A DNA stretch of 64,000 bases, taken from contig JAHDWA010000002.1 of the NCBI GenBank assembly GCA_023382535.1, positions 186,001 through 250,000 of the forward strand. The letters are read 5' to 3'. The position numbers and the translations under genes were made by a program. The number at the start of each line of letters is the position of its first letter. Position 1 is the stretch's first letter. Origin of the DNA: Anaerolineae bacterium. GTDB lineage: Bacteria > Chloroflexota > Anaerolineae > 4572-78 > J111. Shown here piece by piece: positions 19,484 through 28,194 of the stretch. A model generated the notes under the pieces. It worked only from the letters and a program-made list of their open reading frames with translations. It had not been told where the DNA came from and searched no databases.

Positions 19484-22400
19484 ATGACTGAGACTCAGGA
19501 CAACTACACCCAGGAGTGGGAAGAAGTGTGGCTGCTGTTTGGCCAGGAAGGTCAGGAAGCCCTGGACCTGGTTGAGGCGATGCTGCTTCAGGCAGAGACA
19601 GACCCGGGCAATACCGGGCAAATCGCCGAGTTGTTTCGGGCGATGCACAACTTCAAGGGAATGGCCCGCATGATGGGCCTCTCGGTCACAGAGTCGCTGG
19701 CTCACCGGGCCGAGGATCTCATTGCCCTGGTACGGGACGAAGGCGTACCCCTGAATAACCAGATGATCAGCCTGCTCTTGGAGGTACTGGATCGCCTGCG
19801 CGCAATTCTGGAGGGAGTCCTGGCCAATCGCCTGGATGTTGAGCCAACTGCCGTAGCGGAGCTTATCGGGCGACTTGAGGTGATGCATGCCGATTATTCC
19901 GCAGCGGCGGTCCCTTCGGACATTCCAGCCAAAACTGATCCGCTCCTTTTGACTGCCGACGAATTTCTAGCGCCGGCGCCGCCTGAAGTCGTTCCTGGGG
20001 GGGCCGAAGAAACTGCCCTTCCGGCTGCTGAGGAGATGGCGCCGACAGCCTCCGCTGAAGACTCACCTCTCGTTACCGATGAAACGCCTTTTCCAGCCAT
20101 CGAACGAATTGACCCGGCGGCCGACCCCACGTTTGTGCAAATATTTCTCGACCTGGCCAGAGATGAATTAGGGCACTTACACGCCGGGTTGGATACTTTG
20201 CAGACCGATGATGAAGCGGGTCGGCAGGCAATCACCGCCGTGGTAGATAATCTCAAACATGCGGCCGAACATATGGGGTATGCCCGATTGGGGGCGACGC
20301 TGGATGACATTATCACAACCGCCGCCCAGCCAGCCGACGAAACACGGACGCTGCACTTGAATCAGTCTGAACTCCATCTGTTTGAAGAATTGGCAGTGAT
20401 CGAGGAGCAGGCGCAGTCTCAAAATTTAATTAACCCGGAGGCGGGGCCGGATATTGCCTGGCTGTTCCGGCACTGGTATGCCGAGCGGGTTTTTACCAAT
20501 TTGGCCTGTCTCAGCGAAGTGATGGATGATCTCGAACAGGCGACCCACCGACTATCTGCCGAGGGCTTAAAATTGACCTGGAATGAAACATGGGTTAACC
20601 AGGCAGCTTATTTATTGCGGACTATTTACCATGGCTGCTTATTCTTTGGCCTGGAGCAAGTGGCGCATCTGACGTTGGCTTTAGAAGATCTGTACGCTCG
20701 GATCGTGCAAGGGGAGATTACACCCGGTGACCTCCTGCTTAGCCTGACCCGCGGCTACGTGACCCAATTGGGCAGCGCCATTCAAGCTATCAGTGAGGGG
20801 GACATGCCGGAATTGCGCCCTCTGGAAGCACTCCTTGAACAGGTTGAGAAGGTTCTATACCTGACCGGAACCAGTTGGGTTTCGCGGATGACCCGCGATA
20901 TCCTTGATCTGTTAGATTTACCGTCAGAGTTTAAAGAGGTCATTACGCCCGAAAGCTTGATGACGGCGGGGCTGGCGCTGGCAAACGGGGCCCGCTTTTA
21001 CACGGTATTAGCCAACCTGGAGCAGGACGAAGCGGTCGGGCTGGGTTTTTACGAGTGGGTGCAATCGGGCGCGATAGAACTCATTACCAATACCACCGTT
21101 TACCAGGAGCAGTGTTCCCTGTTTAATTTTCTCTTGGCCACCACAGCATCTCATGAGGAAGTCGTGGCCACCTTAACCCGGCTAGACCCACAGGGGTGTT
21201 ATCTTTCTTTGACTGAATGTAAACTACTGGCAGAGCCGCCACTGTCTGAGTTTGGTAACGACGAGCCGAGAATCCCCCCTCTCCCCGTCCCGCAGCCAAC
21301 TCCCCATACTCTAGCCCAGGAACCGGTGGCAGAGCAGTCTCTGGATAACCTGATGGGTACAATTGGCGAGTTGGTAGCCACGCATGCTTCTTTACAGCGG
21401 GCCACGGATAAGCTGCACACAGCGGATCTGGTTGAAACGGTGACCGGGTTGATGAAGCAGGCCGGAGTGAATGGAGAGCAGGCTCAACAACAATTACAGG
21501 AGGCCTTAAAACCCTGGTTAGATCATCAGCAGTTCTTGGCCGAGATCGAAACCGAGCTGAACATATCCCTCAATCGCCTCCATGATATGACCCAGGCTTT
21601 GCGGGTCAGGCCCGCAGCGGAAGTATTGCATCCTTTACCCCTCCTGGCTCAAGAGGTGGCCAACCGGCAGGGTAAAAAGGTAGAAGTTGAGGTGAAGGGG
21701 GCCGAAATTGAGTTCGACCGCAGTATTTTCAACCTCCTGGCTAACGCGGCCCAGCAGCTCGTTTCATTTGTTGTTACCGCTAGTCTGGAAACCCCGGTGC
21801 AGCGCCAGGCCCTCCAGAAGTCAGCCGCAGGGCGAATCTCGGTGACCTTGAGTAAACAGGAAGATCACATGCAGTTACTCGTCAGCGATGATGGAAGTGG
21901 CCTTGACCAGGAGGCGGGATTACGTCGCGCCCGTGAATTGGGTTGGATCACACGTGAGCATGCAGGCGAGGATGAGTTGGTTAAGTGGGTGCTCAGAGAT
22001 GGGTTCAGCGTAGAGGGGAGCGAGCTGCCCGACCTGGCCCGTCTTGTAAATGAGTTACAGGCCCGTCGAGGACAACTGAAGCTGGCGAGCCAGCCTGGGA
22101 CCGGACTAAGCTTTGAACTTTACCTTCCTCTCGATAGGGTAGTCATGGATAGTATGGTTGTGCGCGCCGGCAATGTACATTACGTGGTACCGGTTAGTGC
22201 TATTCGCCGGATTGTTAAGCCTGAAGCTCAGGCTATTGTCCACACTTCAGCCAGTGGACATCAAAGCCTGTTTCGCCTCGAAGAAGCTTTAATTCCCATT
22301 CAAAGTTTAACCGGCAATTACAGCCAAGAAATTCTGGCCGATCAGCTTCTCTTAGTCGTTGAAAAAGACCATCAACCCATAGCTATGACCATTGACGAGT

Positions 22401-22522
22401 TAATTGGGCAGCAGCAAGTTTTAATCCGGCCCCTGGAAGGTTTTTTAGCCCATATTCCTTACGCCTCCGGGTGCGCGGTGTTGGGTGAAGGCGATATTGG
22501 CCTGGTTTTGAGTCTTCACTAA
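19484..22522 (+). CDS. HPt protein on a degenerate CheA-like scaffold (phosphotransfer partner of the short CheA)
   Basis: A 1,012-residue protein. A canonical HPt domain is at residues 5-110 with His55 in AMHNFKGMARMMG. Two further HPt-like helical bundles follow: one near 210-285, where the His position reads Asp/Asn (DNLKHAAEHMG), and one near 320-430, where it reads Arg (RTIYHGCLFFG). Both lack the phosphorylatable His. After a Pro-rich linker, a CheA-like region runs from about 620 to the end: P3-like helices, a P4-like domain and a P5/CheW-like domain (MTIDELIGQQQVLIRPL). In P4 the N box is eroded (LLANAAQQ), G1 survives (DDGSGLD), and the G2 Gly-x-Gly is replaced by LPDLARLVNELQ. It probably cannot hydrolyse ATP and acts as phospho-substrate and array scaffold. 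Confidence 0.85.
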   Translation: MTETQDNYTQEWEEVWLLFGQEGQEALDLVEAMLLQAETDPGNTGQIAELFRAMHNFKGMARMMGLSVTESLAHRAEDLIALVRDEGVPLNNQMISLLLEVLDRLRAILEGVLANRLDVEPTAVAELIGRLEVMHADYSAAAVPSDIPAKTDPLLLTADEFLAPAPPEVVPGGAEETALPAAEEMAPTASAEDSPLVTDETPFPAIERIDPAADPTFVQIFLDLARDELGHLHAGLDTLQTDDEAGRQAITAVVDNLKHAAEHMGYARLGATLDDIITTAAQPADETRTLHLNQSELHLFEELAVIEEQAQSQNLINPEAGPDIAWLFRHWYAERVFTNLACLSEVMDDLEQATHRLSAEGLKLTWNETWVNQAAYLLRTIYHGCLFFGLEQVAHLTLALEDLYARIVQGEITPGDLLLSLTRGYVTQLGSAIQAISEGDMPELRPLEALLEQVEKVLYLTGTSWVSRMTRDILDLLDLPSEFKEVITPESLMTAGLALANGARFYTVLANLEQDEAVGLGFYEWVQSGAIELITNTTVYQEQCSLFNFLLATTASHEEVVATLTRLDPQGCYLSLTECKLLAEPPLSEFGNDEPRIPPLPVPQPTPHTLAQEPVAEQSLDNLMGTIGELVATHASLQRATDKLHTADLVETVTGLMKQAGVNGEQAQQQLQEALKPWLDHQQFLAEIETELNISLNRLHDMTQALRVRPAAEVLHPLPLLAQEVANRQGKKVEVEVKGAEIEFDRSIFNLLANAAQQLVSFVVTASLETPVQRQALQKSAAGRISVTLSKQEDHMQLLVSDDGSGLDQEAGLRRARELGWITREHAGEDELVKWVLRDGFSVEGSELPDLARLVNELQARRGQLKLASQPGTGLSFELYLPLDRVVMDSMVVRAGNVHYVVPVSAIRRIVKPEAQAIVHTSASGHQSLFRLEEALIPIQSLTGNYSQEILADQLLLVVEKDHQPIAMTIDELIGQQQVLIRPLEGFLAHIPYASGCAVLGEGDIGLVLSLH

Positions 22523-22605
22523 CTGCCCCGCGTACCTTAGAACCGGGACAAGCCGCACGCGCTCACCTTTTCCCCGGCTGTTGCCGGAAGTCTGCTTCAA
22601 GTGAG

Positions 22606-22779
22606 TTTTATCAGGTGGGTACTACCCTCAGTCATCTGACGGCGGGCGAGGTGGTGGCGATTGATGGCAAAACTTGGTGTGATTCAGTTGACCGCAGTAA
22701 CGATTTGGTCCTGGGTCAAATCAAGGTTGACGACAAATCCAATGAGATTACGGCCATTCCTAAGTCAACGGCGATTTGA
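22606..22779 (+). pseudogene. ISAs1-family transposase remnant
   Basis: Reading frame 22606-22779 encodes 57 residues plus a stop. It contains LTAGEVVAIDGKT followed closely by VLGQIKVDDKSNEITAIPK. In ISAs1-family transposases these two stretches (the first DDE Asp in AIDGK, then the VLGQ…KSNEI block) are separated by a few tens of residues. Here they are joined with an internal deletion, and there is no start codon or C-terminal half. No terminal inverted repeats are seen. It is a decayed insertion sequence between the chemotaxis operon and the tRNA gene. Confidence 0.75.
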
Positions 22780-22848
22780 CCAAAGGGGAAGATATGGTAG
22801 AATAACACTCGAATTGAATAGCGTGCTTCTTCTAATCGCTGGGGTCAC

Positions 22849-22920
<72 letters not shown>

Positions 22921-22921
22921 T

Positions 22922-22948
22922 AAGAGCCGAGGTTAACCTCGGCTCTTT
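22922..22948 (+). terminator. Intrinsic terminator after tRNA-Cys
   Basis: A perfect palindrome (AAGAGCCGAGGTT then AACCTCGGCTCTT) starts two bases after the tRNA and is followed by TTGATT. It sits between the tRNA and the stop of the - strand regulator, so it can serve the tRNA and, more weakly, the convergent gene. Confidence 0.75.
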
Positions 22949-22958
22949 GATTCATTGG

Positions 22959-23618
22959 CTAAAGCGTTTCATTCTCTTCCAAAGTAATTAGCCCTGTTTG
23001 CACTGCTACCATAGCCGCCTCAGTCCGGCTGGTTACTTCTAGCTTGCCCAGGATGTTGCTCACATGAATTTTCACTGTGCCTTCGCTAAGATGTAAACTC
23101 TGGGCCACGCCTTTGTTACTCAACCCCTTGACCATTAGCCGCAATACATCCTTTTCCCGTTCGGTTAATGATGTGGCCCCATCCAGCTCTGGGTATTTTG
23201 ATTTACCCTTAATTAGCTGATGAGCCACTCGCGGATGGAGGGGCATGCCGCCGTGCTGCGTTTCTTGAATTGCCCGGAGTAAGGCATCTCCGTCCGCATC
23301 TTTTAGTAAATAGCCATCTGCCCCTGCCTCTATGGCTGCCGTGACCCTGGTTTGATCCTCAAAGGTGGTCAGAACAATGATCTTGATCTGAGGGCAGCAG
23401 CGTTTTATCTTCATAATAGCCTCAAGGCCGTCTCCGTGAGCCATCACGAGATCCATTAAGACGACATCAGGCTGGAGGTGACAAGCCTGGCGTATTGCCT
23501 CCTGGCCATTGCTAGCTTCAGCCACGATTTCTATGCCAGGTTCGGTACTCACCATCATCTGAATACCCTTACGTACCACTGCATGATCATCTACAACCAA
23601 GAGACGAGTCCGTTTCAT
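22959..23618 (-). CDS. NarL/LuxR-family response regulator
   Basis: A 219-residue two-component regulator. The receiver (1-120) has Asp-Asp in VVDDHAVVRKG, phospho-acceptor Asp56 in VVLMDLVMAHGDG and Lys in LLKDADGDAL. The C-terminal HTH (about 150-210) shows LTEREKDVLRLMVKGLSNK and LSEGTVKIHVSNILGKL. It binds DNA as a dimer after phosphorylation. The sensor kinase gene lies 97 bp upstream on the same strand, so the two form a two-component operon with the kinase first. The targets are not evident from the sequence. Confidence 0.95.
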   Translation of the reverse strand: MKRTRLLVVDDHAVVRKGIQMMVSTEPGIEIVAEASNGQEAIRQACHLQPDVVLMDLVMAHGDGLEAIMKIKRCCPQIKIIVLTTFEDQTRVTAAIEAGADGYLLKDADGDALLRAIQETQHGGMPLHPRVAHQLIKGKSKYPELDGATSLTEREKDVLRLMVKGLSNKGVAQSLHLSEGTVKIHVSNILGKLEVTSRTEAAMVAVQTGLITLEENETL

Positions 23619-23715
23619 GCCTGCTGACTACCTCAATGAAGATAGGAGCAATCGGTAGATTGCTCCTATAACAGCATACCACAAAAAAATTTGAATTTAG
23701 TTTGAGAAAGATTAA

Positions 23716-26700
23716 TTAAGCCGGAATCCGTACCATCAGTTGGGTTCCGTGGGCCGGCTCCGAGTGCAATTCGAAAACGCCACCTAACAACTTGGCTCGT
23801 TCAAACATGCCGCGCAAGCCCATTGTTTCGGCTTGGGTTACGGCGGTCATGTCGAAGCCGATACCATCATCGGCAACAGATAACACTACATGATCGCCTT
23901 CACTGGTCAAGGTAAGGCAAACATGGCGCGCATTGGCGTGTTTAACAATGTTCCAAAGAGCTTCCCTGGCGATGTAATAAAGCTCATCCCGTTGCAGCAA
24001 CGATAAAGACGAAGCCAAACCGGCTTTAAAATCTATGGCTAAGTTATACTGCTGGGTGAGGAAGTAGCAATGCTGATTTAGCGTTTCGACCAGATCCTCT
24101 TTATTGAGTACGGTTGGATGCAGGTGATATAATTGCTCCCGTATCTCCATAAGGGCCGATTGTGATAGAGTATGAATATGCTCAAGAGCTGTCTGAACCT
24201 GGCTGTCGGCGTCTTGCCCCAAGATCTTCAAGGCCGCCTGCGCCGCCAGGCCGGTGCTGTAGAGCGACTGCGTTACCGAATCGTGTAAAGCACGCGCCAA
24301 GCGGTGGCGCTCCTGGATAATAGCCAGTTGGCGGTTGCGAGCGTGCAGATGAGCATTATGCCAGGCTTGGGCGGCCTGGTCGGCAAACAAGCTCATCAGG
24401 CGAATGTCATGCCAGCTAAAGATCCGCTCGTGGGTATGCCAGATTTCTAACACTCCCAAACTTTGGTCTTGAGCTATCAACGGGGCGCACAGCAGCGAGT
24501 AGATTTTAACCGACTTCCCCGGCTCTTTGAAAAATTTAATCCGTTTATCCGTTGAGGCTTCATTCGAGACCTGGATTTGCCGGCTGGTAATAGCCAGCCC
24601 GGCCAGCGACTCTTGTACGGAAACTCGCATGCCGGCAATCAAGGACGACCATCTTTCAATGCTGGAAGAGGTTGCTACTTCAAGCCACTGCCTATCCTCG
24701 CTCAACAGCAAAACCGCCACTCCGTCGGCATTGGTTAAATGCCCGGCCTCGGCCATGATCAGCTCTAGTAATTTATTCAGATTGATTTCATTAACTAATG
24801 CCCGGCTAATCGTCAGCACGCTCTGCATTTCGGCCAGCAAACGGGCCTCACTTTCAGCCAGAATTTGTTCCACTTGCTTGCGCTTGGTGATGTCAAAAGC
24901 AGTCCCCACCACAGCCGCCTGACCTTCATATTCAATTGGAGCTGTAGTAACATTAAGCCAGCGTTCCTCACCTTGTTTAGTTAGAATCTTGAGTTCAATC
25001 TGAGAGGGTACAGGTTCACCCCGCCGGCCAGCCAGCTCCCACTCTTTGATCAGTTGGCGAAAATCAGGGTGGGGCACCTCTTGAGAGTTTATAGCCAGCA
25101 ACTCGGCCTGGCTATAGCCGGTGATGGTTGCAGCCGCGGGGTTGACATAGCGATAGTGGTCATCTTGATGGATGAAGATAGCGGCGGGCGTTGTTTCAGC
25201 CAGAGTGCGAAATTTGGCTTCGCTTTCCCGCAGGGCTGTTTCAGCCTGCTTATACCGGGTAATATCTCGAATAATGGCCAATACTTCACCTGGCTGGCTC
25301 ACCACCAAACGGGCTTCAAAATCCTGGGCGCCTGCCGGCCCGGGTAATCGAAATTCAAAGGTTTGCATCTGGCCGGTATCAAGGGTTTGTTCAATGTAAG
25401 ATCGGGCCAGATCAGCCAGAGCCGCTGGGAGGATGTCGCTCAAGCTTTGACCAACAACCAGGTTACTCCACAGTCCTGGGGCTAAAACATCATCCCGGGG
25501 CAGGTTGAAGTCGAGAAGCCGTCCCTCGCGGCTCAGGTATAAGATTGAATCGGGCAGGGCCGTCAGAATAGCTTCTTTTGTGACCGCTACCTGGCGTAGT
25601 TCGCGTTCAACCTGTCTGCGTTCCGCCAGCTCCTTCTGTACTCGATCGTATGAGCGGGCATTTTCAATAGCGCCGGCCGCCTGATTAGCCAAAAGTTGAA
25701 CGAGAGCCACCTGTGATGGAGTGAAAACACGTTCAGCCTGGGTACTCATCAGCTCGGCCAGACCGATAATCCGGCCCTGAAATTCCATGGGCAGCAGCAG
25801 CAAGGTTTTAACTTTGAGCATCTGCATATGAGCGAGCGGCAACCGGGCGACAGCACCCGCCGGCGCTGAATTGACCGCCTTCAGCGGGTCTCCCAGAATT
25901 TGGGCTGTATCCAGGCTCAACTGCTGGGCCTGCCGTTCCGTCAAAACTCGCTGGGCTAACGGAAAATCGGCCAGGGTATACACTTGGCTGCGTCCGCTGG
26001 CGGCTTTCTCAAGGATTGGGCTGTATTCAACGAGCAGGGTCAGAATATGGGTGGCCGGCTGCCAGGCCCAGATAGCGCAGCCTTCAACGCTCAACAGGGT
26101 CGCCATTTCTCTGACGACCGTGTTCAACACATAAGTCAGGTCCAGGCTGGAAGCGATGGCCGCACCGGCATATTGCAAGGTCAGCAGCTCGGCGTTACGT
26201 TGAATGATTTCAGCTTCGACTTGCTTCCGCTCGAGTAGTTCCTGGCGCATCTGCTCGTATAAGCGGGCATTTTCGATGGCAATCGCGGCAGCGTGGGCTA
26301 ATGGCTGTAAGCGTTCCCTATCTTGGCAGGAGAATTGGCCTACGGTCTCGCCGTCCAGGCGCAGCAAACCCACAATACGCTGCTGGAGACAGAGGGGCAT
26401 GGCTATAAACGAGCGAATCCAGGCTGACTCGGGCATCGTAATCCAACGAGGGTCCTGGTGAGTATCGCGGATCACGACGGGGCATTTTGATTGAACGACC
26501 TGCGCATCTAAGGGGAGACTTGTCAGGGGTTGGGCCAGACTGGCCAGCAGCGTTTCGCTGCCCAAAGATTCGTAACCCTGCCAGCGGACAACCTGCAGCA
26601 GACCATCTTCTAATAACATAATATTGGCGGCGCTGTAATTTACCAACCGCCGCGCCTGGCAGAGAATTTCATCCAAAACAGCTTTAAGGCTGGTATGAGC

Positions 26701-26772
26701 GGTCAGCGCCAGAAAGACTTCACCCAGTGTTTCGGCCAGCAAGCGGTGCTCTTCTCCATTTGTGTTTTCCAT
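23716..26772 (-). CDS. GAF/PAS sensor histidine kinase, NarX/HisKA_3 type
   Basis: A soluble kinase of 1,018 residues. Two GAF domains (about 10-165 and 190-380) are followed by two PAS domains (about 395-640), a third GAF (about 650-800), then HisKA_3 with His830 in RLARALHDSVTQSL and an HATPase with EALWNIVKHANARHV, DDGIGFD and GLRGMFERA. An in-frame ATG exists at 26799, but the ATG ending at 26772 is preferred because an AGAGG site lies seven bases upstream on the - strand. It pairs with the NarL-type regulator downstream. No membrane helix is seen, so the signals are probably cytosolic ligands or redox/light cofactors bound by GAF/PAS, which cannot be told from sequence. Confidence 0.94.
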   Translation of the reverse strand: MENTNGEEHRLLAETLGEVFLALTAHTSLKAVLDEILCQARRLVNYSAANIMLLEDGLLQVVRWQGYESLGSETLLASLAQPLTSLPLDAQVVQSKCPVVIRDTHQDPRWITMPESAWIRSFIAMPLCLQQRIVGLLRLDGETVGQFSCQDRERLQPLAHAAAIAIENARLYEQMRQELLERKQVEAEIIQRNAELLTLQYAGAAIASSLDLTYVLNTVVREMATLLSVEGCAIWAWQPATHILTLLVEYSPILEKAASGRSQVYTLADFPLAQRVLTERQAQQLSLDTAQILGDPLKAVNSAPAGAVARLPLAHMQMLKVKTLLLLPMEFQGRIIGLAELMSTQAERVFTPSQVALVQLLANQAAGAIENARSYDRVQKELAERRQVERELRQVAVTKEAILTALPDSILYLSREGRLLDFNLPRDDVLAPGLWSNLVVGQSLSDILPAALADLARSYIEQTLDTGQMQTFEFRLPGPAGAQDFEARLVVSQPGEVLAIIRDITRYKQAETALRESEAKFRTLAETTPAAIFIHQDDHYRYVNPAAATITGYSQAELLAINSQEVPHPDFRQLIKEWELAGRRGEPVPSQIELKILTKQGEERWLNVTTAPIEYEGQAAVVGTAFDITKRKQVEQILAESEARLLAEMQSVLTISRALVNEINLNKLLELIMAEAGHLTNADGVAVLLLSEDRQWLEVATSSSIERWSSLIAGMRVSVQESLAGLAITSRQIQVSNEASTDKRIKFFKEPGKSVKIYSLLCAPLIAQDQSLGVLEIWHTHERIFSWHDIRLMSLFADQAAQAWHNAHLHARNRQLAIIQERHRLARALHDSVTQSLYSTGLAAQAALKILGQDADSQVQTALEHIHTLSQSALMEIREQLYHLHPTVLNKEDLVETLNQHCYFLTQQYNLAIDFKAGLASSLSLLQRDELYYIAREALWNIVKHANARHVCLTLTSEGDHVVLSVADDGIGFDMTAVTQAETMGLRGMFERAKLLGGVFELHSEPAHGTQLMVRIPA

Positions 26773-27048
26773 TCCGCATCCTCTTAAGTATGGTAACAAC
26801 CCCTGCCGGGATCGCTACGTCTACCCATCCCATTATACCATACTTTGTTGCAATGACCCCGTTTTTGTAATTACACTCTTTAGCGTAAGCCAATTGGCCT
26901 ATTCCCTAACCTAAAACTAGGCAATTAGATATAGGACAGATAGACCGATAGATACTGGGCAAGGGCTGAGAAACTCGTTATACTACACCTGTACCAAAAT
27001 TCACAAGAGTAAATTAATATAATCCAGTAATATCTAATGCAACAAAAA

Positions 27049-27076
27049 AGAGCCGACCTTGATTAAGGATCGGCTC
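27049..27076 (-). terminator. Terminator-like hairpin in - orientation
   Basis: The stem AGAGCCGACCTT/AAGGATCGGCTCT (one bulged A, GATT loop) is preceded on the + strand by six A residues, so in the - direction it reads as a stem followed by a T-run. No - strand gene lies directly upstream of it; it may block antisense transcription leaving the lasso locus. The AGAGCCGA stem base is shared with the tRNA-Cys terminator at 22922. Confidence 0.55.
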
Positions 27077-27140
27077 TGTGGGGCCAGGTTAAAAGCAACG
27101 CCAGCAGGTTTAGGGCCAGTAAACTTGCCGGGAGCGGCCT

Positions 27141-27158
27141 TTGTGTTTTAGAACACAA
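27141..27158. promoter_or_regulatory. Possible operator: perfect 7-bp inverted repeat
   Basis: TTGTGTT-TTAG-AACACAA is a perfect dyad with a 4-base spacer, centred about 57 bp upstream of the HTH gene start. The position fits an operator overlapping a promoter, but there is no matching second copy nearby to support binding by the adjacent regulator. Confidence 0.35.
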
Positions 27159-27206
27159 TTGGGCGCTATTTTGCGTTAGACCTAGCTATTTTGATTCTAC
27201 TAGATC

Positions 27207-27485
27207 ATGAAAGGCTTGTCAACTCAAAACGCAACCGACATCTGGCAGAATGAGATGCTGACCGTCAAAGAGGTCGCTGCCTTTTTGCGGGTTGACCGGG
27301 TGACAGTCTGGCGCTGGTGCAAGACCGGCCTCATCCCGGCCAGCCACATTGGGCATCATTGGCGTATTCACCGCGATGACCTGCTGCATCTGTTGGAAAC
27401 AACCCAGCCCCTTTTGCCAAACCCCAATCATGGCAGCCCAGGTTTAGAGGATAATCCCTTTGGACTGGAGATTGGCCCGGAGTAG
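27207..27485 (+). CDS. Small helix-turn-helix (excisionase/MerR-like) DNA-binding protein
   Basis: A 92-residue protein with an excisionase-type winged HTH at about 18-60: MLTVKEVAAFLRVDRVTVWR, then KTGLIPASHIGHHWRIHRDD. These proteins bind DNA and often regulate the operon they begin, or act as recombination directionality factors. No integrase or attachment site is nearby, so a local regulator is more likely. The tail is Pro/Asn-rich. It lies 9 bp upstream of the NusG-like gene, so the two are probably co-transcribed and start the regulatory head of the lasso and polysaccharide locus. Confidence 0.85.
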   Translation: MKGLSTQNATDIWQNEMLTVKEVAAFLRVDRVTVWRWCKTGLIPASHIGHHWRIHRDDLLHLLETTQPLLPNPNHGSPGLEDNPFGLEIGPE

Positions 27486-27494
27486 GTCTGATAG

Positions 27495-28082
27495 ATGAAC
27501 CAGTGGTATGTCCTTTATACCAAACCTAATGCTGAATATCAAGTGGCCACGGCCCTGCAGCAGCGTGATATTCAAACCTATTTACCCGAGGTTGAGATCG
27601 CTAAAACACGCCAGGGGAACCAGCAAAAACCTTTTTTTCCCTGTTACTTGTTCGTCAACCTCGACCTTGAGGTCATCAGTCTTACCTCGGTGCAGTGGAC
27701 ACCGGGACTGCGCCGTGTGGTGACGGGTGACGGGTGTCCGCTGCCTGTACCCGAAGAAATCATCACCCTGATTCGGCGGCAACTGGACGAAATAAAGGCG
27801 AGCGGCGGCTGGCCGGGCCATTCCTTTAAGCCAGGGGATGCCGTGCAGATCACCGCCGGCCCGTTCCATGATATGTTGGCTATTTTTGAGGGACCGACCA
27901 CCCCTGCCCAACGAGTCCATGTGCTTTTGACCATTTTAGGTCATGCCAGCCGCCTGCAGATTGATGTGACCGATCTGAAAAAAGCCGCTCCTGACGCCGC
28001 CGTGCCGCTGCCCAAACGGCCTCGGCGCACGCGGGGCCGGGGCCGTTACATTAACAGGGCTATACCAGCCTGGCAGGGATAA
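27495..28082 (+). CDS. NusG-family specialised antiterminator (RfaH/LoaP/UpxY-like)
   Basis: A 195-residue NusG paralogue. The N-terminal NGN domain starts WYVLYTKPNAEYQVATAL and includes FFPCYLFVNLDLE and WTPGLRRVV. A KOW motif follows (FKPGDAVQITAGPFHDMLA), then a basic tail (PKRPRRTRGRGRY). The housekeeping nusG normally sits beside secE and rplK; this one sits beside an HTH gene at the head of a long biosynthetic locus, which is the setting of RfaH, LoaP and UpxY. Those factors load onto RNA polymerase and prevent premature termination in long operons. The structured 237-bp leader directly downstream could be its point of action (inference). Confidence 0.88.
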   Translation: MNQWYVLYTKPNAEYQVATALQQRDIQTYLPEVEIAKTRQGNQQKPFFPCYLFVNLDLEVISLTSVQWTPGLRRVVTGDGCPLPVPEEIITLIRRQLDEIKASGGWPGHSFKPGDAVQITAGPFHDMLAIFEGPTTPAQRVHVLLTILGHASRLQIDVTDLKKAAPDAAVPLPKRPRRTRGRGRYINRAIPAWQG

Positions 28083-28147
28083 CTCTTTAACCATTTTCTA
28101 AGTTTTTTCTTATTACTTTTATACAAAGTGGTACTATCCTGGTAAAA

Positions 28148-28173
28148 GTGGTCAAGAGTTTTAGTTAGACCAC
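28148..28173 (+). promoter_or_regulatory. Leader inverted repeat 1 (GTGGTC/GACCAC)
   Basis: A perfect 6-bp stem with a 14-base A/T-rich loop, 66 bp after the NusG-like stop, in the leader of the lasso operon. The stem is short and weak alone; it is listed because it is the first of three inverted repeats in 140 bp. Confidence 0.35.
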
Positions 28174-28194
28174 CCTCCTGCCAACTCCTCTAAA

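Larger units (their letters stand above)
26773..27206. other. Divergent intergenic region upstream of lasso/polysaccharide locus
   Basis: These 434 AT-rich bases lie between the divergent sensor kinase and HTH gene. They hold the hairpin at 27049-27076 and the inverted repeat at 27141-27158, annotated separately. Promoters for both directions are expected here but not confidently located. Confidence 0.4.

Noticed and set aside
27207..27485. Excisionase of an integrated element
   Set aside because: The fold is excisionase-like, but no integrase, attachment-site duplication or other mobile gene lies nearby; the tRNA-Cys is over 4 kb away with no 3'-end repeat seen.
27495..28082. Housekeeping nusG
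   Set aside because: There is no secE, rplK or rplA next to it, and it stands between an HTH gene and a biosynthetic locus, so a specialised paralogue is more likely.
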